DNA of 64,000 nt from Chloroflexota bacterium (lineage in GTDB: Bacteria; Chloroflexota; UBA4733): contig JAMCTA010000032.1 in assembly GCA_023381895.1 (NCBI GenBank), positions 1-64,000 on the forward strand, in the 5' to 3' direction. Position 1 is the first letter of the stretch. Each line of letters opens with the position of its first letter. The position numbers were made by a program, and so were the translations under genes. Under the pieces are notes generated by a model. That model was not told the origin of the DNA and made no database searches. It saw only the letters and a program-made list of their open reading frames with translations. Shown one piece after another: positions 42,639-50,565 of this stretch.

Positions 42639-43805
42639 ATGAGCACAACGAGATTCGTGGTCCAAGCGGGGCGCCACACGAGAAAGCAGGTTCCGCTGGC
42701 GATCCCGGTCGACGGCGCTGAATCAGCGCCCCTGGCTGTGCGCAACGAGCGCACCGGGGAAACGCTTCCGGCACAACAATGCGCCGAAGGGATAGCCTTC
42801 ATCCTGCCAGAGCTAGGTGCCGGCGCTGAAGAAACCTTCTCTATCGTGTCGATACCGGTCTCAGTAGACGGCGTGACGGTCAAGGAGCATAGAGAAGAGC
42901 TCGAGATCGCCCTTGAGGGGGCGCTTGTGACGCGCTATCGCTTTGCCGGCGAGGGCTTGGCTCGACCGTACTTCTGGCCAGTCATCGGACCAGGCGGCGT
43001 GGAAGTCACACGCGCCTACCCAATCATTCCCGACCGGCCTGGAGAGACACGTGACCACCCGCACCACCGATCGCTGTGGGTCTCATACGGTGAGCTCGAT
43101 GGTATCGATGCCTGGTCGGAAGGTCCCGGCCATGGCCGCACCTTACACGATCGATTTGAAGCAGTGACGAGCGGGCCAGTCTTCGGCGGCTTCGTGGAGT
43201 CGACACGCTGGGTTGACAGCTTTGGCCGGGAGCTCCTTCGAGAGCAGCGCGAGCTGCGCCTCTACAGAGTATCAGGAGATCTCCGAGTGCTTGATCTGAC
43301 CTTGAATTGGATGTTCGAGCGTAAAGACGAGCGCGGCCGCCGCTACAGTCTCGGACAGGTCCACCTTGGTGACACGAAGGAGGCCGGGCTCATCGCGGTG
43401 CGCGTCGCGACGAGTATGGATGCCAAAGTCGACGGCCATATCGAGAATGCCTGGGGCGGAATCAGCGAAGCAGAGACGTGGGGCAAGCGTGCCCCGTGGT
43501 GCGATTATTCCGGCCCGGTGGGCGGTGAGATCGCCGGGATAGCTGCGTTCGACCATCCCAGCAACCTGCACTTCCCGTGTTACTGGCACGTTCGCAACTA
43601 CGGGCTCATGGGCGCGAACCCCTTCAGCGGCGAGAATTTCACAGGTAACCCGCTGGAAAACGGCGCTATGACCTTTCGGCCTGGTGATCAGCTTCGCTTC
43701 CGCTATCGCGTGGTGCTTCACCAAGGCAACGCTTCCGCTGCCCACGTAGGAGAGCGCTGGTTCGACTTCGGCTTTCCTCCAACCATCACGGTCACTCCGA
43801 AATAG
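42639..43805 (+). CDS. PmoA-like protein (DUF6807 family)
   Basis: 388 residues. The central ARPYFWPVIGPGGVEVTRAYPI and PGETRDHPHHRSLWVSYGEL are the hallmarks of the family often labelled methane oxygenase PmoA in databases but unrelated to methane oxidation; it is common in sugar-catabolism clusters beside Gfo/Idh/MocA oxidoreductases and sulfatases. The DHPHHRSLW motif suggests a metal- or sugar-binding site in a beta-sandwich; no reaction is established. No signal peptide. GGGGAAAGAGAAG precedes the ATG. Its neighbours are damaged, so it may have lost pathway partners. Confidence 0.85.
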   Translation: MSTTRFVVQAGRHTRKQVPLAIPVDGAESAPLAVRNERTGETLPAQQCAEGIAFILPELGAGAEETFSIVSIPVSVDGVTVKEHREELEIALEGALVTRYRFAGEGLARPYFWPVIGPGGVEVTRAYPIIPDRPGETRDHPHHRSLWVSYGELDGIDAWSEGPGHGRTLHDRFEAVTSGPVFGGFVESTRWVDSFGRELLREQRELRLYRVSGDLRVLDLTLNWMFERKDERGRRYSLGQVHLGDTKEAGLIAVRVATSMDAKVDGHIENAWGGISEAETWGKRAPWCDYSGPVGGEIAGIAAFDHPSNLHFPCYWHVRNYGLMGANPFSGENFTGNPLENGAMTFRPGDQLRFRYRVVLHQGNASAAHVGERWFDFGFPPTITVTPK

Positions 43806-43840
43806 CTCCGTACATACATAATAGTAGAGGGAAGGGCGTA

Positions 43841-44032
43841 ATGGCGCTACCAGTACGATTGGCTATTGCCGGCATCGTGGCGTATGAACGGCAGCTTACT
43901 ACGCTCCAGCTTGCCGCTCGACAGCACAGTCGAAAGCGAGCCCCGGAAAGTAGTAGCGGCCTGGCGACCCTGCCCGAGGGCTCCTCGTCGAGAGATCTCT
44001 GGCAAGGCCACCGGCTCTGGACGTGTTTCTGA
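43841..44032 (+). pseudogene. Possible damaged start of a Gfo/Idh/MocA-type dehydrogenase
   Basis: A frame with a strong ribosome site (AGAGGGAAGGG before the ATG) begins MALPVRLAIAGI, like a Rossmann-fold start, then turns into low-complexity sequence after about 12 residues and stops at 63. Readings resembling family sequence (for example LDSTVESEPRKVVA) continue in a different frame. The good start with a nonsensical continuation suggests a frameshifted, truncated gene. It follows the PmoA-like gene by 35 bases, where family clusters usually carry such a dehydrogenase. The identification is tentative. Confidence 0.35.
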
Positions 44033-44178
44033 GCCACCTCAAGGGCCAAGCTGGCCTACAAGTGCGTCTCGCCTCCAGCGGCTAGCGGGCAGTGCGATCC
44101 ACCCTTAGAGAATCACGCGCTCTCGAGGAGGGCGTCAAGGACGCGACGTGGCTTACGGGCGGAGCGATACTGCGGTCG
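44033..44178. other. Short gap before the GntR-type gene
   Basis: About 150 bases after the possible dehydrogenase remnant. No frame, hairpin or repeat of note was recognised. It may include the terminator region of the convergent GntR gene. Confidence 0.3.
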
Positions 44179-44931
44179 CTAGTCCTCTGACTCCGCTGTT
44201 GCATCGTCTATGACGTTCCACTGTGGTGGAGTGAGCGCACGCACGATGGTCAGAATCTCCTTACGTGAGCGTCGCCGGTGATTCTGCAATAACTGCCGCA
44301 CACCGTCGCAATCATCGTTCCGCAATGCAGCAACGATCGATTGGTGCTCCTCTACCGACTGGAGCGGCACCGGACGTAGCTTGATCGTAAAGAGTCGTGC
44401 CCGGTAGAGCTGATCACGACACGTGTCCATCAAAGTGGCAAGGCGTTGATTCCCGGCCGCTGCGACGATCTCCGAATGGAACTCGTCGTCGAGATCGACC
44501 CAGCGTTGCAGATCCCCCGTCGCCACAACCCGCCCTTGCTCAAGGATGCACTCCTCGAGCTGCGCGAGCTGTGCTGTGGAGATGCGCTTTGCGGCCAGTT
44601 TTCCAGCGATCCCTTCCAATCCCTCGACGACTTCATAGATTTCCTGCAGATCGTCTGCTTCGAGCGGGGACACGACGAACCCGTGGCGTGGTGTGAGACG
44701 CACCCAACCCTCAGCTTCGAGACGCACCAGCGCTTCGTGAATCGGTGTCCGGCTCATGCCGAGCGCTTCGACAACCTCGCGCTCGCGCACCATCTGGCCA
44801 GGGAACAGTTGGAGTAGGCGGATCGCATTGCGCAAGGAAGTGTAGGCTCGCTGGGGCAGACGCACTTCCAACGCATCGTCCAATGGAGAGCTCATAAGAA
44901 GAGCGCGATTGGCATGAGCACCGGATTGCAT
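44179..44931 (-). CDS. GntR-family transcriptional regulator with FCD effector domain
   Basis: 250 residues. N-terminal winged helix: LRNAIRLLQLFPGQMVREREVVEALGMSRTPIHEALVRLEAEGWVRLTPRHGFVV is spread over about residues 32-86, the classic GntR pattern. The C-terminal all-helical FCD domain (DDLQEIYEVVEGLEGIAGKLAA, then DLDDEFHSEIVAAAGN and VEEHQSIVAALRNDD) binds sugar acids or other carboxylates, with metal-ligand His in the FHS and EEHQ segments. It diverges from the sugar-binding lipoprotein gene and most likely regulates it and the sulfatases; a palindrome lies in the shared region. Confidence 0.93.
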   Translation of the reverse strand: MQSGAHANRALLMSSPLDDALEVRLPQRAYTSLRNAIRLLQLFPGQMVREREVVEALGMSRTPIHEALVRLEAEGWVRLTPRHGFVVSPLEADDLQEIYEVVEGLEGIAGKLAAKRISTAQLAQLEECILEQGRVVATGDLQRWVDLDDEFHSEIVAAAGNQRLATLMDTCRDQLYRARLFTIKLRPVPLQSVEEHQSIVAALRNDDCDGVRQLLQNHRRRSRKEILTIVRALTPPQWNVIDDATAESED

Positions 44932-45111
44932 CGGTGCCCGCCCCCTCTCATCGCACTCTCAGTCTCGGACATCCCGCTAAGTCATAGCAGTAACACACCC
45001 GGCCACCACACGTCTGGATACATCGCAGTATACACGCCGCTTCTGGCAGATCGGGCTTGAACCGTTACGGTAGGCTCCGTCCTATCTAGCTATCTCCTTG
45101 CTCACACCGCT

Positions 45112-45129
45112 GTCAATAGTCAATTTGAC
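45112..45129. promoter_or_regulatory. Palindrome overlapping the promoter, candidate GntR operator
   Basis: GTCAA-T-TTGAC at 45119-45129 is an 11-base palindrome, preceded by another GTCAA half at 45112. It overlaps the -35 hexamer of the promoter below. FCD-type GntR proteins bind short palindromes near their own divergent promoter, so this is a reasonable operator. Confidence 0.45.
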
Positions 45130-45153
45130 GGCAAGCACTTGAGTGACTATACT
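45125..45153 (+). promoter_or_regulatory. Sigma-70-type promoter for the sugar-binding protein gene
   Basis: TTGACG (45125-45130), a 17-base spacer and TATACT (45148-45153): the best promoter match in the window. It lies about 148 bases upstream of the TTG start at 45301. Confidence 0.65.
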
Positions 45154-45300
45154 CCCTGCTACTTCTCGCGCTTTCCCCTGGCACCCCATCTGTAGGCTCT
45201 ACACCTCAGTCAGCTCTGGCACCACGTGTACTGCAGCACAGCACTCACTCTGCACTGGGCAGATGCGCGCGAGTCGTCTCAAGATAGAAAGGGAAGGGTC

Positions 45301-46782
45301 TTGAAGTCATCTCTCAAGTATGCGCTGGTCTCCCGGAGACGAATGCTCACCCTCTGTGTCACTGCTCTCGGTACAGTAGCGCTCGCGAGCTGTGGTCAGC
45401 AGAGTGCTGCCACCTCGCAAACCACGAGCAGCACGACTTCAGCGCCACCTGCAAAGGTCAGCACCAGTTCCTCCACAATGAGCGCTCCCCGCTCATCGGC
45501 AAGCGTGGCCGCGACGCCCCTGCCCGTAAGAAAAGGACAGACGGAGATTCAGTACTGGTTCTGGGGCAGCGCTGAGTATACCCAACGTGAGCAGCAGATC
45601 GCGACAGGCTTTATGAAGCAGAATCCGGACATCGTGGTTCAGCCTGTCAACCCAGGCAACCTCTACGAGAAGCTCCTCGCCTCTTTCGCGGGCAACACAC
45701 CTCCAGACAGCACCGCCGTTGATCTGCCCTGGGTCATCCAGTTCGGCGATGCTGGTGTGCTCATTGACCTCGCGCCACGTATTCACCAAGACAAGGAAGC
45801 CTGGCTCAGCGATTACCTCTCTGCACCAATCGCTCATCCGATGTACCACACTATCTACCAGTACAAAGGTAGCCAGATTCTAGCGCTCACAGGAGAAGCC
45901 AGCCCTAATCTCATCTTCTATAATGCCGATCTCTTCCGAGCCAAGGGTTTACAGACACCGTATGAGCTCTACAAGGCGGATCAATGGACTTGGGACAACT
46001 TCGTAGAAGCTGCGAAACGCCTGACTGTGGTTCGCCCAGACGGCGCCTATGAGGTAGCAGGTTCAGCCCTCGGCCAGACGCGTCTCTGGATGAACACTGC
46101 CGGCGGCGAGGAGTTCGACGACATCAAGCATCCCTCGAAGTGCCTCTACGGCAACTCACAGAGTGTGCAGGCACTCGGCTTTCTCCAAGACGCAATGACA
46201 AAGGACAAAGTGATCCCTGTTCCCAGCGCGTTCACGAAGGCAGTCGGTTCTAATGCTGATGACGCGTTTATGCACGGCAAGCTGGCGATGCAGCTACGCT
46301 GGACCACGGGAATCGGTCTCTACAAGAACATCACCCAGTTCAAGTGGGGTATGGTTCCCTACCCCAAGAAGCAAGGCTACGTGGTGGACTACGCCACGGG
46401 CGGCCCCACAATGGTGGGGATCTCCAAGGGCCGGTCCACGAATGATGCAGCGTGGTCGTTCGCGAAGTATAAGTGCGGTCCGGACGGCTTGGTCATCTTT
46501 GCGAAATGGGGCACAGGTTGTCCCTTTCCTGAGGCAGCACGCCAGAAGACTCTTGAAGTGCACAAGAGCATCAGCTCACTCGAGACTCCTGGTGTCGACA
46601 TCGACTTCCTCACAAAGGGCACATACGATCACATCCGGCTGATCAGCAAGGATCAGAGCCAAATCAACAGCATCGTCAACAAACAGCTTGGAGCTCTCTG
46701 GACCGGGCAATCAGATGCACAGATGGTGGGGCAACAAATCACGGATCAAGTAGACGCTTTCCTGAAGCAGCATCCTCAGTAA
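45301..46782 (+). CDS. Extracellular sugar-binding lipoprotein (ABC solute-binding family 1)
   Basis: About 493 residues from TTG 45301, chosen for the AAAGGGAAGGG just before it. Lipobox VALASCGQ, a Ser/Thr-rich linker, then a family 1 solute-binding fold: TEIQYWFWGSAEYTQREQQIATGFMKQNPDI, DLPWVIQFGDAGVLIDLAP, the hinge and a C-terminal domain ending ITDQVDAFLKQHPQ. These proteins feed oligosaccharides to ABC importers, but no permease or ATPase gene is adjacent; only a DppC-type scrap lies at 41975. It must use a transporter encoded elsewhere or be left over from one lost here. Confidence 0.9.
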   Translation: MKSSLKYALVSRRRMLTLCVTALGTVALASCGQQSAATSQTTSSTTSAPPAKVSTSSSTMSAPRSSASVAATPLPVRKGQTEIQYWFWGSAEYTQREQQIATGFMKQNPDIVVQPVNPGNLYEKLLASFAGNTPPDSTAVDLPWVIQFGDAGVLIDLAPRIHQDKEAWLSDYLSAPIAHPMYHTIYQYKGSQILALTGEASPNLIFYNADLFRAKGLQTPYELYKADQWTWDNFVEAAKRLTVVRPDGAYEVAGSALGQTRLWMNTAGGEEFDDIKHPSKCLYGNSQSVQALGFLQDAMTKDKVIPVPSAFTKAVGSNADDAFMHGKLAMQLRWTTGIGLYKNITQFKWGMVPYPKKQGYVVDYATGGPTMVGISKGRSTNDAAWSFAKYKCGPDGLVIFAKWGTGCPFPEAARQKTLEVHKSISSLETPGVDIDFLTKGTYDHIRLISKDQSQINSIVNKQLGALWTGQSDAQMVGQQITDQVDAFLKQHPQ

Positions 46783-47104
46783 CCCGAGAAGGCGGAAGTC
46801 TCTCTTGAGCCGCCGCCCCGAATGGCGCTGGGACTACGCAAGGTGCTGGAGACTGCCCATCAAGGCATCTAGTCGCTGAGACGTCTGTCCGGCACGGGAT
46901 CTGGGCCACTCGACCGGCACAACGCCTGGATACTCACCACTGCTCGGAAGCTCGACACGCCCCGTGCATCAACAAGTAGTCGATCACTTGCACAAACCCC
47001 AGCCGGTGACTTGCAGCCAGCGATGTGGTTGCTAGGATGGATGCAGAAGCACAGCTTGCGCGTGTCAGCCGGGTGTATCCGGGGCAACTGAAGGGAGACG
47101 TCCA
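46783..47104. other. Gap between solute-binding protein and first sulfatase
   Basis: About 320 bases where sugar ABC permease genes would normally begin. Only short frames occur. One on the plus strand (about 47010-47135) ends in an ATGA overlap with an internal sulfatase codon but shows no family resemblance. Nothing else recognised. Confidence 0.35.
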
Positions 47105-48520
47105 ATCACACCGCCAAACTTTCTCATCATCATGAGCGACGAGCACGACCCACAGGTGAGTTCCCCATACGGCCATTCTTTCGTCGTGACACCAGCGCTA
47201 CAGCAACTGGCCGAGACCGGATGCACCTTTGACGCTGGATACTGCAACTCACCGCTTTGTGTCCCGTCCCGTGCCTCATTCATGACGGGAAAGCATCTCC
47301 ACCGCATCGGCGTATGGGATAATGGCGTTCCGCTGGCTAGCGACGAGCCAACGTGGGCTCACCGGCTTAGCGCTGTGGGCTACGACACCGCGCTGGCGGG
47401 CAAGATGCATTTCGTTGGACCTGATCAGCTGCACGGATTCCGCGAGCGGCCTGTTGAGGACGTCCATCACACTCTTCGTGTCGGCAACGGTCCACGCTGG
47501 CTCGGCGGCGTGCATGATGGCGGTTCTTCAATGCGACGGCGCATCGAAGAGGCAGGGCCGGGAGACAGCTTCTACCAACGGTACGACGATCGCGTCGCCA
47601 CTCAGTCCATTGCTTATCTTGCCGATCCTGCCCGCCATGAGCGACCGTGGGCCCTCTGTACGTCGTTCATCACTCCTCACTTCCCACTCATCGTGCGCCC
47701 GCAGTATTTCGAACGCTACTGGCCACGTTTCGGCGACTTGCCCAACATTCCAGAAGGCCACTTTGATGCGCTCCACCCCCAGAGCGAGCGTCTGCGCCGC
47801 CACTTCGCCACGATCGGCTACACAGATGAGCAGATCCGCCGTGCTCGCGCCGCGTATTACGGTCTGGTCACCTTCTGTGATGAGCGCATCGGCATGGTGC
47901 TTGCTGCCCTGGAAACCTACGGGCTCGCCCAGAACACCGTCGTTGCCTACGTCGCCGATCACGGCGAGATGCTCGGCGAGCACGGCATGTGGTGGAAGTG
48001 CTCTTTCTATGAGCCCTCCGCTCGCATTCCATTCGTGATCCGCTGGCCGGAAAGATTTCCCGCCGGCAAGCGCTTTGGCGCCGCTGTTTCCCTCCTTGAT
48101 CTAGTACGCACGATGCTCAGTCTTGCCGGTGATCCAGCAGAGGAGCTGGATGGTCGCGATCTCTCGCCACTGCTGCAAGGCGACGAGCCAGACGGTCCTG
48201 GCCTCGCCATCGCCGAGTATGAGGGCCACGGCACCGTTACACCCGCCCGCATGGTGCGGCGTGGCCAGTACAAGCTCAACTACTATATCGGAGAAGAACC
48301 AGAGCTCTTCGACCTAGCGACCGACCCTAGGGAATGCATCAATCTCGTTGCCGATGCACGCTACGCGCCCATCCGCAACGAGCTGACGGCTCTCGCTCTC
48401 GCTGACTGGGATGGAGAAGCGATTCACGCACGTGTGCTCGAAAGCCAGCGCCGCCGTCAGCTGATCACCGCCGGACTCACCGCCACGGACAGCGTGCCCA
48501 GCCACCACGGAAGAGCATGA
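47105..48520 (+). CDS. Sulfatase, Cys-type (formylglycine-dependent); ATC start proposed
   Basis: About 471 residues of the type I sulfatase/alkaline-phosphatase fold. The active-site Cys to be converted to formylglycine is in NSPLCVPSRASF; metal and substrate residues include SDEHD at the N-terminus and VADHGEMLGEHGMWWKC. The conserved opening strand PPNFLIIMSDEHD runs upstream of the first ATG (47132). Between the in-frame stop at 47033 and 47132 there is no ATG, GTG or TTG, but ATC 47105 has AAGGGAG seven bases before it. I therefore place the start there. No maturation enzyme is in the window. Sulfated substrate unknown. Confidence 0.85.
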   Translation: MTPPNFLIIMSDEHDPQVSSPYGHSFVVTPALQQLAETGCTFDAGYCNSPLCVPSRASFMTGKHLHRIGVWDNGVPLASDEPTWAHRLSAVGYDTALAGKMHFVGPDQLHGFRERPVEDVHHTLRVGNGPRWLGGVHDGGSSMRRRIEEAGPGDSFYQRYDDRVATQSIAYLADPARHERPWALCTSFITPHFPLIVRPQYFERYWPRFGDLPNIPEGHFDALHPQSERLRRHFATIGYTDEQIRRARAAYYGLVTFCDERIGMVLAALETYGLAQNTVVAYVADHGEMLGEHGMWWKCSFYEPSARIPFVIRWPERFPAGKRFGAAVSLLDLVRTMLSLAGDPAEELDGRDLSPLLQGDEPDGPGLAIAEYEGHGTVTPARMVRRGQYKLNYYIGEEPELFDLATDPRECINLVADARYAPIRNELTALALADWDGEAIHARVLESQRRRQLITAGLTATDSVPSHHGRA

Positions 48521-48624
48521 CGACGGTGCGCATCACCAGCGTCGCCGTCACCGAAATTCCGGTGAGTCAGCGTGGCAACTGGCTCTTCCTCTCGGTGGTG
48601 CTCGTTACTCAAAGGGAGAATTGA
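48517..48624 (+). pseudogene. N-terminal scrap of an enolase-superfamily enzyme
   Basis: An ATG overlapping the sulfatase stop (ATGA) opens a 35-residue frame beginning MTTVRITSVAVTEIPV and then QRGNWLFL before a TGA. The opening matches the first strand of mandelate racemase/galactonate dehydratase proteins (VTEVPVPQRGNWLFV type). The catalytic domain is completely missing, since the second sulfatase begins three bases after the stop. A deletion probably joined the start of this gene to the second sulfatase. Confidence 0.6.
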
Positions 48625-48626
48625 CC

Positions 48627-50213
48627 TTGCCCACAGAATCCCCCAACTTCCTCTTTGTCATGGCAGACCAGCTCAGCGCTCTGGCAACCAGCCCCTACGG
48701 GAATCCCGACGTCCTGACGCCGCACATGGAGCAGCTAGCCCGCCAAGGTCTCGTGTTCGAGCGTGCTTACTGCAACTTTCCCCTCTGTGCGCCGTCGCGG
48801 GCGTCTATGGTGACCGGACGTCTCGCGGGCACGCTGCCGGTCAGCGACAACTCTGAGGAGTTTTCCACCTCCATTCCAACGTTCGTCCATCATCTCCGTC
48901 GTGCCGGCTACCGCACTGTCTTGTCTGGCAAGATGCACTTCGTGGGGCCAGATCAGCTCCACGGCTTCGAAGAGCGGCTGACAACCGACATCTACCCTGC
49001 AGACTTCATGTGGACGAAGCTCTGGTCGGTGCAGGGTGAGCCACCACGCCGCGTTGGCTTGCCTGGTGATGCCGAAATCGGCAACAGCTACGAGCGCCAG
49101 ATGGCGCAGATGGTCACCGAGTCAGGGCCGGTTCCCTGGAGTTACCAGCTCGATTACGACGAAGAGGTTCACCATCAAGCACTGGCGCGTCTGCGCCAAC
49201 TCGCCCGCCGGCGCGGTCGGGAGCAACACCAACCGTGGTTGCTCTGCGTATCGTATACCCACCCCCACGATCCGTATGTAGCGATACTCGAGTATTGGAA
49301 TCGCTACGAAGGTCGGGATATCCGTTTACCCGCAGCAGCACCCTCCGGGCATACAGCGCCACTCGTCGACATCTGGGCCAACGCCTATCACGGTGTCGAT
49401 CGCATCGCTCCCACCCATGATCACATCGCTGCATCGCGGCGGGGCTACTATGCTTCCACGAGCTACATCGACGACAAGCTTGGCGAGCTCGTAGCGGAGC
49501 TCGAGCGCCTTGGCGCCGCCGCCAACACCTACGTGATTTTCACGAGCGATCACGGTGACCAGTGTGGTGAGCACGGCATGTGGTTCAAGCGCACGGTGCG
49601 CGAGTGGTCAACGCGCGTGCCGCTCATCGTTGCCGGCCCCGACATCACTGCGGGCCGGCGGGTACACCAAAACGTCTCGCTTGTTGACCTGTATCCCACC
49701 TTCCTCAATCTCGCACAGCTCGATCTGCCCGGTGGCATCGACTGGTCTCTCGATGGACACAGCCTGGCCCCCTTTCTGCACAGCGAGCAGTCACCAGCCT
49801 GGTTGGACTCCGTCATCATCGAGAACAACGGTGAGGCGACAATCAAGCCTATCCGCGCGCTCGTTTACGGCCACTACAAGTATGTCTACGTCCACGACCG
49901 CGAAGAGCTCCTGTTCGACCACGCGACAGATCCAGATGAGTGGTTTGACCATTCACGGGACCCCGCCTACCAAGACGTGCTGAACAGCCTGCGTACTCGT
50001 TGTCTCAACGGATGGGACGGCACCGCAATGGAACGTACCGTCCACGAGAGTCAGCGACGGCGCAGCTTTCTGAAAGATGCGCTCTTTCAGGGATGGTACA
50101 CCGCCTGGGACTTCCAGCCCTACGTAGATGCCCGTCACACCTACGTGCGCCGTGGACAAAACATCCAGTGGGATCCAGCGCTCGGTACGGATGACAGGCC
50201 AGCCGCTTTCTGA
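48627..50213 (+). CDS. Sulfatase, Cys-type, second copy
   Basis: About 528 residues from TTG 48627, eight bases after AGGGAG; another TTG lies two codons upstream but is too close to it. Opening strand SPNFLFVMADQ, formylglycine site NFPLCAPSRASM, and FTSDHGDQCGEHGMWFKRT place it in the same family as the previous sulfatase, from which it differs considerably in length and loops. The tail (ERTVHESQRRRSFLKDAL) echoes the first sulfatase's ESQRRRQLI, so the two may derive from an old duplication. Likely intracellular, as no signal peptide is seen. Substrate unknown. Confidence 0.9.
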   Translation: MPTESPNFLFVMADQLSALATSPYGNPDVLTPHMEQLARQGLVFERAYCNFPLCAPSRASMVTGRLAGTLPVSDNSEEFSTSIPTFVHHLRRAGYRTVLSGKMHFVGPDQLHGFEERLTTDIYPADFMWTKLWSVQGEPPRRVGLPGDAEIGNSYERQMAQMVTESGPVPWSYQLDYDEEVHHQALARLRQLARRRGREQHQPWLLCVSYTHPHDPYVAILEYWNRYEGRDIRLPAAAPSGHTAPLVDIWANAYHGVDRIAPTHDHIAASRRGYYASTSYIDDKLGELVAELERLGAAANTYVIFTSDHGDQCGEHGMWFKRTVREWSTRVPLIVAGPDITAGRRVHQNVSLVDLYPTFLNLAQLDLPGGIDWSLDGHSLAPFLHSEQSPAWLDSVIIENNGEATIKPIRALVYGHYKYVYVHDREELLFDHATDPDEWFDHSRDPAYQDVLNSLRTRCLNGWDGTAMERTVHESQRRRSFLKDALFQGWYTAWDFQPYVDARHTYVRRGQNIQWDPALGTDDRPAAF

Positions 50214-50315
50214 ATGAGGCGCGCCGATGACGTGCAAGTCAAGTCCTGCAACACCTGCAACGGAGACACGAGCAGATCGGTGATCGGGAGGTAGCCGCCG
50301 GGAGCAAGCGCCTTA

Positions 50316-50323
50316 GGTATACT
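50316..50323 (+). promoter_or_regulatory. Candidate -10 element upstream of Trm112-like gene
   Basis: GGTATACT, 34 bases before the ATG at 50358, identical to the octamers at 6845, 24331 and (minus strand) 27174. No -35 match was found at normal spacing. Confidence 0.4.
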
Positions 50324-50357
50324 ACCCACGGCAGAGGCACGAGAGGATGACACACGA

Positions 50358-50558
50358 ATGGAACTGCAGGAGCTAGCGAAGATCCTCGTCTGTCCCATTG
50401 ATAAACAACCAGTGCGCTTAGAAGACGACTGGATCATCTGCACGAGCTGCGATGCGCACTACCCGATCGAGAATGGCATCCCGTATATGCTCGCAGAAGA
50501 AGCAAAGTATCCAAACGGCAAGCGTCAGTCATCTCAACCAGCCGGGGAGCAGCACTGA
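50358..50558 (+). CDS. Trm112-like / UPF0434 zinc-ribbon protein
   Basis: 66 residues: ELAKILVCPIDKQPVRL, then IICTSCDAHYPIENGIPYML. This is the Trm112/YcaR pattern, with CP in place of the first CxxC and CTSC as the second pair. In eukaryotes Trm112 activates methyltransferases; the bacterial role is not settled. It is followed closely by the RluD-family gene, so the two may be co-transcribed. The first Cys pair is incomplete, as in several bacterial members. Confidence 0.9.
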   Translation: MELQELAKILVCPIDKQPVRLEDDWIICTSCDAHYPIENGIPYMLAEEAKYPNGKRQSSQPAGEQH

Positions 50559-50565
50559 GCACAAC

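Noticed and set aside
47010..47135. Short frame ending in an ATGA overlap within the first sulfatase
   Set aside because: The overlap looks like coupling, but the product has no family resemblance and the sulfatase's conserved strand begins upstream of that ATG, so the overlap is probably chance.
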